A stretch of DNA of 64,000 bases from Dasypus novemcinctus (lineage: Eukaryota; Chordata; Mammalia; Cingulata; Dasypodidae), in NCBI RefSeq assembly GCF_030445035.2, contig NC_080683.1, positions 96,309,675-96,373,674 of the forward strand, read 5' to 3'. This document shows, piece by piece, positions 1-11,400 of this stretch. The translations under genes were made by a program, and so were the position numbers. Position 1 is the first letter of the stretch; the number at the start of each line of letters is the position of its first letter. Under the pieces are notes generated by a model. It was not told the DNA's origin. It did not search any database and was given only the letters and a program-made list of their open reading frames with translations.

Positions 1-2115
1 TCGCAAACATCAGTACTGCTGAGGTTGGGAAACCCTAGTCTAAGGAATTAAATGTCTGAGGCGCTTAGCAGAAGGGGTGGCCAGGGTGTTTAGAGACTGT
101 AACTATAAACACTAAATCAGAAAGAGAACCCAAGCAACACTCCGTAAAGACTGGGGGCAGCCCTCAAGCAGTGATAAGAGCACTGGCAAGGAGAAGCCTC
201 CTGTCTCGTCAGAATTAGAGGTGGGTAGTATAAAGAGGTAAAGTGATAGTGATGTCTACTCAATACTCCTACCTTTGCCAATTGTGCTGAATTTATTTTC
301 CTGATCCTAGAATGGGAAATGGGAAAAGCATAAAGAAAAAAGAAAAAAGTTTAATAAAGGGAAGAGAAGCAGCTTTTCCGACACAGAATAGAGTTCCACT
401 AACAAATTATTAAGCGCTTCTATTACAGCAGGGCTCTCGGGGGTTCAACCCAAAATAAGAACAACTAATGTTGTAGACATATCATAAGAGAAAGTGAGGG
501 GAGCATATGTAGTTCAAGTGGTTGAGTGTTTGCTTCCCATGTACCAGGTCCCAGGTTCGATTCCCGGTATCTCCTAAAAACAAAACAAACACATGAAAAA
601 ACCAACTCTCAGTGGATACCTGCTTCCCATGCACGAGGTCCTGGGTTAAATCTCCAGTACCTCCTAAAAAAATAAAAGGAAAAGGAAGTGCGTAAACATT
701 CACGTGCTTCATTCTGGATATCATTATTCTGAAGACCAAACACTACTTCACGTAGTCTGGGTTTTAGCCCCCAGATATGAATAATATACTACTGTCTATT
801 CCTTCCTAGACCTTCCTTTCTTGGAACCTAGGGGACCTTCTGCCACAAGAAGAAACAGTAAAAACCAGACACATAGCAACCTCCGAAATGGTGCTGACAT
901 AAAGCAAACAAAAACAAAGCTACAAAGAACATTGTCTTGCTTTGCATAGCTGAGTTTTAACGTTATGTACTTGCACCTTTTCCTTTGCTTTTTCATGTAT
1001 CCCTCATTCCTTAGTCCATTCATGTTATCTTTTTCCTCCGCAAACTCATTCATTAAAATCTTCGTTTGATCTCTTCTCATGTTTTATTCACTCCCATTTT
1101 CTTCCTTTCCCCTCTTTGAATCTAGGGTCTTACTTTACCCTCTTCAAACTGCCAGACAGCAATGGAATTATGTAAAGAAAATAATTCTGGAGTTTAAAGA
1201 GTTGAACTTTAGAGGTTAGCAGACAGTAACCTCCCCCACCCCCCAAGACCCACCTCTCCTCCACTTACCACCACTCCTAACAAGCAGTTAGCAGATGCAG
1301 CTTAAACACAAGCAGGTCTATCACCCACCCCCTTTCAGAAACCGCAAGCACTTCTCACTTATTGGGCATTGCTAGACTGCTGGTAATATCTAAACAGAGC
1401 AGTTTAATTGGCCTGAATGGTTCTTTCCTCATAGATATCTACTCTTTCTCCTTATCAATGAACATCTGCTAAATTAGAAGAAAGCTCACTGTTTTGGGTA
1501 GCGTCCTAAATTACACCTGGCTAAATTTGCAGCCTCTTTGCTCTTTGAAAATTATTTCATATAATGATACATTTATCTAAAGGTAGGCACAGTGTGATTC
1601 ATCTAATAAACCCTGTTTGACCTTTTGTCAGAATGAGGAATGACTCATTAAATCCCCAAAACGGCAGCAAGGTGTTTTACAGTCCTACATTCCTCCGAAA
1701 GTTTATTCTCCCCTGGGCTAAGCAGACACTGATTAATTGGGAGGATTCCGAGCCATTGTAGGTAAGTACGGTACCGTATTTACACAGGGTATAGTGCAAT
1801 GCCTCGTGCAGCTTTGGCAGTAGCAAAAGTGGCTGTGATGATGGCTTAAAGGAAACAAATTCTAATTTTGTCCAGTGTTGGCTTACTCCCAAAGGATAAC
1901 GGGGTGCAAGTCCCATAAACCCCGCCGTGCGGCTGAGCTACCTAGTTTAACCTCGCCAGCGCTCCACCGAAGCCTGAACGGTTCTGGGCGGTAAGTATCC
2001 GCTGTTGCTTTCCCCGAGGACCCCCTTTAACTCGCCCCGGGCGCTCGGCGCGCCAACAACCAGCCCGGCGACGAGCCCGGCGCGGCCCGCACAGGGTCGC
2101 CTGCGCGTCCCTCAC
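1..2115 (-). other. FAM184A: FAM184A intron 1 (5' portion, partial)
   Basis: This interval begins at the donor GT (2114-2115) and continues out of the window. No second exon of FAM184A was seen. It holds one dimeric SINE (about 497-681). Otherwise it is A+T-rich, unremarkable sequence, becoming G+C-rich from about 1920 as it enters the CpG island. Confidence 0.8.
497..681 (+). mobile_element. Dimeric tRNA-derived SINE (xenarthran type)
   Basis: Two related monomers each end in CCTCCTAAAAA. The first carries an A-box-like TAGTTCAAGTGG and a perfect B box GGTTCGATTCC (554-564). A short imperfect target duplication (agaaagtg / aggaagtg) flanks the unit. It is intronic to FAM184A and on the opposite strand to it. 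Confidence 0.7.
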
Positions 2116-2283
2116 CTTGGTGAGCTGGGCGATCTTCTTGCTCATTTTCAAGTGCAGGTCTTGGCTGTAATCCATGCAGTGGCCCGGCTGGTGCACGGCG
2201 GCGGGCGAGGGCGCGAACTTGGCCGCCCCGGCCGCCGAGCCGCCGTAATAGTGCTGCTGCCAGCTCATGCCCGGGGTCGCCAT
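2116..2283 (-). CDS. FAM184A: FAM184A coding exon 1 (N-terminal 56 codons)
   Basis: The reading frame starts at the ATG whose A is at 2283 and runs 56 codons to AAG at 2116-2118, followed by the splice donor GTGAGG (AAG|GTGAGG, phase 0). The peptide begins MATPGMSWQQHYYGG and ends with MSKKIAQLTK, which I recognise as the N-terminus of FAM184A, a large (about 1140 residues in human) mostly coiled-coil protein of poorly known function. The start context is strong (A at -3, G at +4). Only the non-coiled leader and the first residues of the coiled-coil region are here. The remaining exons lie beyond position 1. Compared with the human leader as I remember it, there is an extra three-residue block (Gly-Ala-Ala) after GGSAA. 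The translation stays open past the donor for a while, but it loses homology there, so the donor is the real end. Confidence 0.93.
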
Positions 2284-2499
2284 CTTCCCAACAGACCCCG
2301 GCCCGGACACCTGTGCCCGCGCTCAGGGGGCGGCCGGCGCAGCAATGGCGGCGGAGGCGAGCCCGCTCCCGTGCCCGAGCCCGAGCCCCGCGCCCCGCGC
2401 CCGCGACGCCGCCGTCACCCCGGGCAGGGACGGGGCGGCCCCGCCGGCCGAGGCCCCGAGCGACACCGTCGCGGCACAGACCCGGGCCCCGCCCGCTCC

Positions 2500-2652
2500 T
2501 CAGCCCGCGCCTGGCGGGGGCGTCGCGGGCAGCGCGGCCCCGCAGGTCCCGCTCGCACCCGGCACCCGGCACCCGGCACCGGGCGAGACGGCCACCGCCG
2601 GGGCTGCGGAGGGAGGAGACGGGGCGGGCTGCGGCGGAGGAGGCGGGGACAT
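2500..2652 (-). other. Possible upstream ORF (50 codons) in FAM184A 5' leader
   Basis: A minus-strand ATG at 2652 opens a Pro/Ala-rich 50-codon frame ending at a stop at 2500, well upstream of the FAM184A ATG and in another frame. A longer uORF begins at 2711 (ATG overlapping the CRE-like site) and ends near 2415. They matter only if transcription starts upstream of these ATGs, which the sequence does not tell. Confidence 0.3.
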
Positions 2653-2959
2653 GGAGGAGGACGCGGGAGCGGAGCCGCCGTTACCAGGGCGCGCGTGGAC
2701 GGCGACGTCATTTCCCCGCAGCCAAGCCCCGCCCGCGCCGCCGCCCCGCCGCCCCGCGACCCGTGCGGGCGCCTCGCGGGGGCGTCCCGGGACCCCCGGG
2801 CCTCGCCTGAGCCGGCTCCCCCCGGCGGGGGCGGCGGGCTCCGCGGGCAGCGCGGGCGGCTTGGTGTGAAAGCTAGGGCGAGAGGCGATGCGGCGCTGGT
2901 CGCCGCGGGTTTGCAGCGCGTTTCCACGTGCATCGTCGCGTGCGCAGGGCCCAGGTGGC

Positions 2960-4640
2960 TGTTCCCCAGAAGAGCCAGCGACAAGCTCCCTGCGCTCTCC
3001 CCCAACCATGGCCTTGACACCGGGAGGGGTGCGTGGTGAAAAGTAGGGGGAGTCCGATAATCCCTGCCCTGACTCTTCCTTTCAAACTCACACAAGTGTG
3101 ATTGTGGCAGTGTCTTGGCCACTGTCGCCCATTCACGCGAAGTGAATGTACGTGGAGAAAGCACACGTCTTCTGTCAATTAGTGTAGCACTGGGGTCCTG
3201 CTTTTCCCCAGTCTAATGGAGCCCGAAACATAAATGAACTCTAGTTGGCGGCAACTCAATACGGTATGACTGGAGTGACCGTAAAGGGACAGAGACAAGG
3301 TGGAGCAGGACGTCTGCCAGCATCTTAAGGATCTGTCATTCCTCGTGCACGTACGTACACCTTACTAAATGTGTTATTTCCTACTGATTTCTCCGAACAT
3401 CTCCACTCCTGCAGGTTAAGTGATTTTTTTAAACTTCTAACCTGTCTTGAACTAAATGAGTCGTTTTAGGGAAATCTTAACAAAAACTTTAAAAATGTGC
3501 ATTGTGCTTGCTTTGAAAGTCTGGTCTCCGTGAAGTTTTGCTGAACCGAATTTCCCCAAAGTATCTGATCTCTCTCTAGCATGCAAATAACCATCATAAA
3601 AATCCGAGAATATTTACAAATCCAACTGAGGCCAAATTAATGTATTAATAATAAAGTGTACGAATGTGACAAAATCTAAATTAACAAAGGGAACATTGTA
3701 TAGGATCTGAAATATTTCTGAGATACTGAAATTCCAGAAAGGAAGCCTGAAATTGACTACATCGTTTCCCAGATGTTACTACTCTTTCCTTCTCTAATAG
3801 ACCTTCAGAGTTGGGGTGTCTAGTTCCAACGTTTTGAATCGAGCAGATGTCCAGAAACAAATATCATGCAAATTTTTCTCCCTTCTTAAGCACTAATGAT
3901 TGAATAAAATTAAAGAGAACTAAGAACTAGTGTTATTTCATCAAATGCTAAGCATGGAAGATTCACAATTATTTTAGAACTTTCATGTCTTTTACATTCT
4001 AAGCCAAACATGAGCAAAAGGCTTATTAAGGGTATATTGAAACTGTACTTTCTGCATGATTGATCTGTAAACTTACAAGTTCTCTAAAAAGAAAAAAAAG
4101 GGCTCAGTATGGCTCACTAGACTTTTATAGCCAAGCCTTGCCAGGGCATCAAAAGTGTTTTTATTTTTATTGCTATGATAACATGGGAAAAGCATAGTGT
4201 TGGAAATAAGGAGACAAAGGTGCAGCCTCAGCTGAGTTGCTGAGCCCATTCACCACTCAAGTGTCTTCTCTGAAAAGAGAGGGTGTCGACAGTCCCTTCC
4301 AACTCTAACTTGGAAATGAGTGGCTATGGCACTGCTCTACTGGTGGTTCGCACTGGTCCCTATCATACGGGTTCCTGCCATCTCCATATGGCATAGCCCA
4401 AGAGCAGCCTTTTCCTAAACACTATGCTCAAAAGACACCCAGTGTCCCTCCTTGAATTTAATATTTTTGCATGCTTGTCTGAGAGAGAATTCTATTTATT
4501 TATGAATAACACGTAGAAACATAAAGAATAATATAAGACACCCATGTCCCATCACTTTTTATAAATCTCACTTTTTATGAAATCCAGTAAAGGAGGTGTA
4601 CAATAGGAAAGATAAGGAGAGAAAGTAGTTGGGCAAGCAA
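2960..4640. other. Upstream flank of FAM184A, no recognised feature
   Basis: A+T-rich sequence immediately upstream of the CpG island. No gene, clear repeat or strong motif was recognised. Being single-copy looking and promoter-proximal, it could hold regulatory elements, but nothing in the sequence shows this directly. Confidence 0.4.
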
Positions 4641-4679
4641 TCTTTATTTTATTTAGCACCTGTTACTCTCATGAGACGG

Positions 4680-5290
4680 TTTATGCAGAAATACTTACTG
4701 GATGCCTACTGTGTGCCAGGCATTGTGCTAGGTACTAAGTCTGTAGTGATGACTAAGCCATGGTCTCTGCCCTCAAGAAGTTAGTGGTCTACTAGAGGAG
4801 ACAGCCAAATAAAAAAGTGCAACACAGTGTGGTAAATGTTCGAGAAACTTTAAGAGGAGCCCTTAACCTAGCCTTGGAGTGTCAGAGAAGGACACACCCA
4901 AGTAATGCCTGAATTGATCCCTGAAGAATGAGTTTTTCAGATAAAAGGGCCTAAGAAAGATAGACTCCAAACTCTAAGAATAGTCAGGGCACAGCACTGG
5001 AGATTAGGGAGAGCATAACCATTTAGGGTACGGAAACCGGTATTAAAAGGCTGGAGCAAAGAGTTGAGTGGAAAGTCAAGTACGAAGTGGAGCATGGATG
5101 GAGGGCACCATTTATGTGCCCTGATAAGGGGGTTGGGACTTTATTTTAAGGGCAGTATACCACAAAGGGACTTTAAGCAGGTGAAGGAGATAACCAATTT
5201 GCATTTTAAAAACAGAATTCTCATGACCATGGAAAATGGGTTACAGGGGCAACTTTTTAGACAACAAGAGTAGTTAGGAGGCTATTACAT
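4680..5290 (-). repeat. Old mammalian repeat with L2-like 3' end
   Basis: It opens with the familiar reverse-complement L2/MIR tail phrase (cctactgtgtgccaggca) and continues with the text usually found behind it in old mammalian repeats (insertion-decayed, many differences). The right boundary is unclear, and similar text may continue to about 5700. Related decayed copies are at about 33040-33540 and 42400-43140. Confidence 0.45.
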
Positions 5291-5844
5291 TTATTAAAAC
5301 GAGAGAGGATGAGCCACTGAACTAAAATATGCAGTGAGAATAGAAAGAAGTGGATGAATATGAAGCATCCAGAAGTAAAATAGGTGACATTGAGGCTAAG
5401 GAAGTCAGAGCAGTCAAGGCTCCTCCTGAGACAGAAAATATAGGAGGAAAGAAAGATTTGGGGAAAATGATACATTCAGTTTAGAGTATGTTACATTTGA
5501 GATTCTTAGGGGACATGCAAGTGGAGATGTCCACTTGCAGTTGAATATAGGGTAGGAGAAGTAATACAGCAATCACATTTGGATACAACAGAAGGAATAT
5601 ATTGAAAAGGAGACCAGAAGCCATCAGTATGTGAAAAGAAGCATCTGTCTAGGCAGGTTGGCATCTGTTACATCCTAGAACTTAGATTGAGGCACCTGGC
5701 CCAAGGGAACTGTTCCTGAGAAATGAGCTCATAGTAAAGCATAATTTTGGCACAGCAGTGGTAGAGGCTTATATAGGGGAATAGTCACTGAGAGCAGGGA
5801 GAGGAATGAACTGAAAGTAAAAAAGAGCTATTGACTATTAGGGC

Positions 5845-5975
5845 TGGAATGAAACTTCACATTTTACATATAATGAAGATCAGAAAGGTTGAGTTGCTCG
5901 GAATTTCAAAACCAAATAGTAGTAGAGGTAGAATTATGACCTAGATATTTCAAACCTCAGTTCTTTCTGGTTTAC
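5845..5975 (-). repeat. MIR fragment (probable)
   Basis: Sequence resembling the reverse complement of the MIR core (acattttacatataatgaag, then an AGTAGTAGAGGTAGAATTATGACC-like segment). Strongly diverged. Confidence 0.45.
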
Positions 5976-6741
5976 TGAACAAGAGTTTACAGCTATTTAT
6001 AGGAGAATCTCTGTTCTGATCATCTTTGACTAGAAATTCCTTATATAGTACTTTCATACATTGATATTTCAATTATGATTTATATGTATAATGATGTCTT
6101 ACAAGCACTTAAATCCCCTGTGAGCTTTCTGAAGTATTAGAAATGGTGAGGGGAGGAGAGAAACAAATTGGGGTGGTGGCTGCAAAGGCTGATTAACTGT
6201 GAAGCTAATGAAACTTGCAAGGCTCCTGGCAGTCAAAGGGTCCTGGTCCTAGCAAGTGATAACATCGTAATACAATTTCGTGAAACTTCATAAAAACAAT
6301 ATTTTTTGTATTTTTTTCTTAAAGAGTACTTCCAAGTTGTATACAGGCCAGCCCCCAGAAAACCCAGATTGACCCCAAGTGGCAGTAACGAAGTTAAGAA
6401 TTAAAATCGGGGTTGAGATGCGAGCTCAAAGTTAATGGACACTGATTTCTTCAATGAAAGCTCCCCTCACTCCTTGTGGGAAATCCATTCCATAGAACAG
6501 AAAGTGCTGCTGTATCCACTGACAAGCATCTCTTGAGTGCTTTCCTTGAAGAGATGAAACAGTCATTTCCTACCCAAGGCTATAGTTAGTTATGGAAGAC
6601 ATTCTGGAGATGAGGTTTGAAAGAAAAGGGGGGTGGGGGTGGGGTGGTATCCTTTCTCCTTTTTTCTTTTCTCCTCCCCATTAGAGTCAGAAGAGCCATA
6701 GAGGTCAAATCAGGCAGTGGACTGAGAATGCTACTTTCTAC
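5975..6741. other. No recognised feature
   Basis: Ordinary A+T-rich intergenic sequence. It contains a short G-rich run (aggggggtgggggtggggtgg near 6630-6650). No gene or datable repeat seen. Confidence 0.35.
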
Positions 6742-6757
6742 AAAAATGCCTGATAGG

Positions 6758-7071
6758 GAAGCGGCTATGGCTCAATCAGATGAGCTCCCGTCTACCATAT
6801 GGGAGGCCCTGGGTTCTCATCCTGGGGCCTCCTTGTGAAGGCAGGCTCACCTGCAGAAGCCGCGGAGAGCCAACTCAGCAAGGTAATGCAACAAAAAGAA
6901 GGGAGACAAGCGAGAACACAGAGGAGCCCACAGCGAGTGGACACAGAAAGCAGACAGCAAGCAAGCTGCAAGGGGGAGTGGAAATAAATACAGACACAGA
7001 AGAACATACAGTGAATGGACACAAAGAGCAGACAGCACACACAAAAAAAGCTGCAAGGGGGAGATATAAAA
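6758..7071 (+). mobile_element. tRNA-derived SINE, older subfamily, with intact 16-bp TSD
   Basis: The body starts GGGAAGCGGCTATGGCTCAATC and carries a B-box-like GGGTTCTCATCC. It ends in an A-rich tail. Perfect 16-bp duplications (aaaaatgcctgatagg) flank it at 6742-6757 and 7072-7087. The 3' region repeats itself (cagacagc...agctgcaaggggga twice), as in the copies at 31437-31783 and 55443-55759, defining one subfamily. Confidence 0.88.
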
Positions 7072-7352
7072 AAAAATGCCTGATAGGTGGAGTTGCCTTG
7101 GTCATCCCTCCCTACAGTTCTCTTCTCCTTTTTATCATGGTATTATGTCTCTTTGGAACATTCAATTAACTGAATGAAACTTAATCTAAAGCTATGTCAC
7201 AAGGCTTAATAGAGGAAGGGACTCAAGGTCAATGTGGACTAGGTACAAGCAACTGAGTTCCAGTGGAAACAATAAACACACTAGGTTTGTTTAAGACTTC
7301 ATACAAACATAGGAAATATTTCAAGTTTAGTATTTTCCACTTGACAACTATT

Positions 7353-7738
7353 TTTTTTTTTAAAGATTTATTTTTATTTATTTAATTCCCCTCCCCTCCC
7401 CTCCCCTCCCCCAGTTGTCTGTTTTCTGTGTCTTTTTGCTGCGTCTTGTTTCTTTGTCCGCTTCTGTTGTCGTCAGCGGCACGGGAAGTGTGGGCGGCGC
7501 CATTCCTCGGCAGACCGCACTTTCTTTCGTGCTGGGCAGCTCTCCTTACGGGGTGCACTCCTTGCGCGTGGGGCTCCCCTACGCGGGGGACACCCCTGCC
7601 TGGCGGGGCACTCCTTGCGCGCATCAGCACTGCACATGGGCCACCTCCACACGGGTCAAGGAGGCCCGGGGTTTGAACCGCAGACCTGCCATGTGGTAGA
7701 CGGACGCCCTAACCACTGGGCCAAAGTGCGTTTCCCCC
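7353..7738 (-). mobile_element. Armadillo-type SINE (long form)
   Basis: Full-length minus-strand copy: T-rich tail (AAAGATTTATTTTTATTTATTTAATT), G+C-rich body, and a tRNA-like head ending ...GGCCAAAGTGCGTTTCCC. The B box is the reverse complement of ggtttgaacc near 7670-7680. Target duplication ttgacaactatt at 7341-7352 and 7741-7752. Confidence 0.92.
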
Positions 7739-7752
7739 ATTTGACAACTATT

Positions 7753-8430
7753 ATCTTGTTATAAATCTCCTTGTATAATGGAAAGAATATTAGATTCCTG
7801 TTATTCCAGGCCCGATTTGTGCCACTGAACCACCTTCCTTCACCTGTAAAATGAGGACATTGGACTAAGTGATCGAGTATTTTTCATATATTATGTGTTG
7901 AATTATTTCATAATTTTAGAAGAGAATTTTGATGTATTTACTTAGCTACTCCACAGATCCAGTCATTTGCTGACTTTTACTTCCACCCTCAACACATTCA
8001 CCCAAGCATGGCACACAAAATAAGCCTACCTAAGTCCATTACATGTCTAGATAAACGGATAATCCAGATGCTTGCACGCTGATAGAGATCACTATAAAAG
8101 AATTTGACTATAATTTGTGGAGTTCTTGCTCTGTGCTTCTTTCTCTTTTTTCCTCTTCTTTTTATGTTCCTTTCCCATGAATTCAGAAAACTCATCTGTC
8201 ACACCAATCAATTAAAAATAATATAGAATACCTTCTAAAATGCTTGAAACATATTAATGCTCCAAAAATGTTTGTTTCAATTTTTAATGTCTCATCCACC
8301 AAAACTACTATGGGCTTTTCCTTTCTTAATGAAGCCAAGCTTTCTATAATCATCTCTTTAGACCAGTAGCCAACTGGTTTATCCATCTAATTTGTTTGCG
8401 TTCCTCTGAAAAAAGAGACTGACTTAGGTA
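7753..8430. other. No gene; possible MIR-like remnant
   Basis: A+T-rich intergenic DNA. About 7790-7900 (cacctgtaaaatgaggacatt) resembles a plus-strand MIR fragment. Nothing else recognised. Confidence 0.35.
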
Positions 8431-11400
8431 GTTGCCTTGGGAGGTGGCCCTGGAAGGCAGGGTAACTGAGGAGATAAGTAGGAAAAGCCTTTAAAGGACA
8501 CATTTTTGAGCTGGCTAGCACTTTGGCCAATTGGGACTCAGTCCCACTAGGACCCTAGGAGGAACTGTGTAGGCTGTATCTCCCTAGGAGAGAAGGCTGA
8601 AGCATTTATCCACAACTCCCTTCACTCAATGATGGAGCATTGCTGCCAGGGAAATTAACTTCCCTGGATGTCTCATCATTCAGGGGGAACTCAGTGAGTT
8701 TCTGTACCTTTGGAGAAAGCTGTGAGACATTAAAGTGGAAACATAGCAGTCACCTGAGGCGGAAGTGTCACAGGCCCACGAGCTGTCCAACACCACTTGC
8801 ATCTGAAACGAAGTGGCACAGGACACCAAAATTATCTGCTACAGTCTATGCCTTATACCATTCAAATCCACTTGTGCCCTATATGAAATTCATTCAGCCA
8901 CCAACTCTTTAAGGTCATGGCCAGTTACTAATTCTAAAAGGAACTCAGAGCAAGAGAATGAGTATAGCAAGCATATATCCCTGCTGCGGCTGGTTCAAAA
9001 AAGACCATAATTGATAATCATCAAATCCCTTTCCTACCACCCATACGAGATTTCACTCACTCTGAGCAACCGTTTCTGCTGGTCTAAGTTGTTTGCTTGG
9101 TAGGGAGACTGAGATCCTCATCCAAGGGGATTATAAACCCTTGCTTGGTTTGCTTTTGTCAGGCTGAAGTTGTTAAATTTTTCATTCAGTGCTATCAGCA
9201 GGCATGGAAGAACAAGGGGAAACCCAGAGAATCTTTTGATATCCAGAAATACCTCTCCCCGCCCCCATTATTCAGGCTCAATTACCCTGCCACTATAAAA
9301 ATGCTTTTCTTTGTTTGCTAGTCCCCTAATATAAGAAGTCAAAGTAAGAACATGAGAGTCATAACTATAGGTTCTGTGAGACAATTACTGTGTCCCCTGG
9401 CAGAAGTGATTCTCTCATTTTTACCCTCACAGGAAATCAAGACCTACAATCTAACAAAGCCTCAGGATGTGGGCATGGAAAGTACAAATTCTCTAAATCA
9501 CTGGAAATGATAGTGAGAGGATCCACTGCTACTTCCCCACCTTGGCTCCTATATATTCTAGCTCTTGGGTACACAGCACCATGTATCAGCCTTTGGTTCA
9601 ATGCATATGCCACATTCTGAATGACAACTCCCAACCTCGTATGGTGTCCACAAGATCACTTAATCTGTGAATAGGTCACTCCAACATTGTATCAGGCCAG
9701 TTACTTCTGTGTAATATATATGGTAGGAACAGTGGATCCCATGGTCTTATGCCCACTGTGGTACCTCCTCCAATGTAAAGTGCATCCTTTGGTCTGAAGT
9801 GTTATAATGCAGGATACTGTGTTAGTAAATACAGCATTCTATAAGCTGTTGGGTAGTAATACTGGAATAAGCACAATGGCAAGGAAACTAAACACATGTC
9901 CAGAATAGGAAGCAATTCCTGTAAGAATGGGGGGGTGGTGGTGGTAGTCAAGGAATTAGATGTAATCAACTTGCCACTAAGTGCCTGACTAGAGTCTTGA
10001 GGGTTAGTACCCTATTGTATGTTCAGTATTGGTCTTTGCTGCTGACAGGTGGGAACTTCTGAAGAAGCAATAACTGTACCAGCTTGGAAGGAAGAAGCCA
10101 ACTCTATTGACAATATGCATGGCCTCCAACCTGCCAGCTAAGCTACTACATTTGTGGGTCCATTGCATTAGCATGGGGGTGCTAAGAATAGAGGTTGGCT
10201 TACATTTATACCCAAGGAACATCCTGTTCACTTAGTTAAGAATCTTCTTGGTGATGGGTATTCTCCAGGAGACATGAGGTGAGACATAAAGATCAGTTTA
10301 TTCATGCCAATTGTCATAAATGTACCCATGTCTTTCCCCCAAACCTCTTTGTACTCAACATTATAATCTTGTTTTTTCTAGGCCTTTTACCATCAGTCAA
10401 GTTAATTCACCACTGCATGGGAAGTGATTTAACAATACACAGCTCACAGTGGGCATCTTTTGCTACTGGATTTTGTCTAGGTTCTTGACTAAACAACAAG
10501 AAATGAATTTCAAGAGCACAACGGGTTAGTTAGGCCTTTAATTTTTTAACGTAGGGATGGAAGAGAAATGGGAGAAAATAACAGGTCATGGGTCCCAGGT
10601 AGAGAGGAAGGGACTGAAGAGTGATAAAGAAGGCTGATTTATAAATACAGGATACAATTTCCCATTATAGATTGTAAATCCCCAGGTTTTACTTGTGTAT
10701 TGATCCAGGTGGAAGGTGAAGAAGGCCAGAATAGGGCATGGACAGGCCAGGGACAGGGCAAAAGCAAGAGAGAGCAAAAGGCCTCTGCGCTTGCTTTTTT
10801 TTTTTTTAAGATTTATTTTTATTTATTTCTCTCCCCTTCCTCCTCACCCCCATTGTCTGCAGTCTGTGTCCATTTGCTGTGTGTTCTTTTGTGTCCACTT
10901 GCATTCTTGTCAGGTGGTACCAGGAATCTGTGTCTCTTTTTGTTGTGTCATGTTTCTGTATCAGCTCTCTATGTGTACAGCACTACTCCTGGGCAGGCTG
11001 CACTTTTTTGTGTGTGCAGAGCAGCTCTCCTTGCAGGGCGTATTCCTTGCACATGGGACACCCCTACACAGGGGGCACCCCTGCGTGGCATGGCACTCCT
11101 TGCATGTGGCAGCACTGTGCATGGGCCAGCTCACCACATGGGCAGGAGGCTCTGGGTATCAAACCCTGGACCTCCTATATGGTAGGTGAATACCCTATCA
11201 TTTGAGCCACATCCGCTTCCCTGCACTTGCTTTTTAAATCAGAAATTATTCTGCCCCTTTGCTAATAGCACTGGAGAAGTCCCAGATGTTTGCTGTTTTG
11301 ATTGATTACCCCACCCATCAATCCCCCAACAGGGCCCAATTATAAGGTTTTGGGGAATATCTAGGCTTCTGTATTCAGGAGGAAATCACTCATTCAGAAC

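Larger units (their letters stand above)
1980..2960 (-). promoter_or_regulatory. FAM184A: CpG-island promoter and 5' UTR region of FAM184A
   Basis: Dense CpG, very high G+C sequence surrounds coding exon 1 and extends about 680 bp upstream of the ATG, in contrast with the A+T-rich flanks. There is no obvious TATA box. Candidate factor sites seen by eye are a CRE-like ATGACGTCG (minus strand, around 2703-2711), an E-box CACGTG (2925-2930) and an NRF1-like GCGTGCGCA (about 2939-2946). The transcription start cannot be fixed from sequence. A heptamer CACCCGG is repeated three times plus a degenerate fourth copy at 2556-2583. The long open frames on both strands here are by-products of G+C-rich, stop-poor DNA. 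Confidence 0.85.

Noticed and set aside
2005-3039. 344-residue plus-strand open frame across the CpG island
   Set aside because: It is Arg/Pro/Gly/Ala-rich, antisense to FAM184A exon 1, with no family resemblance. Long open frames on both strands are expected in stop-poor G+C-rich DNA.
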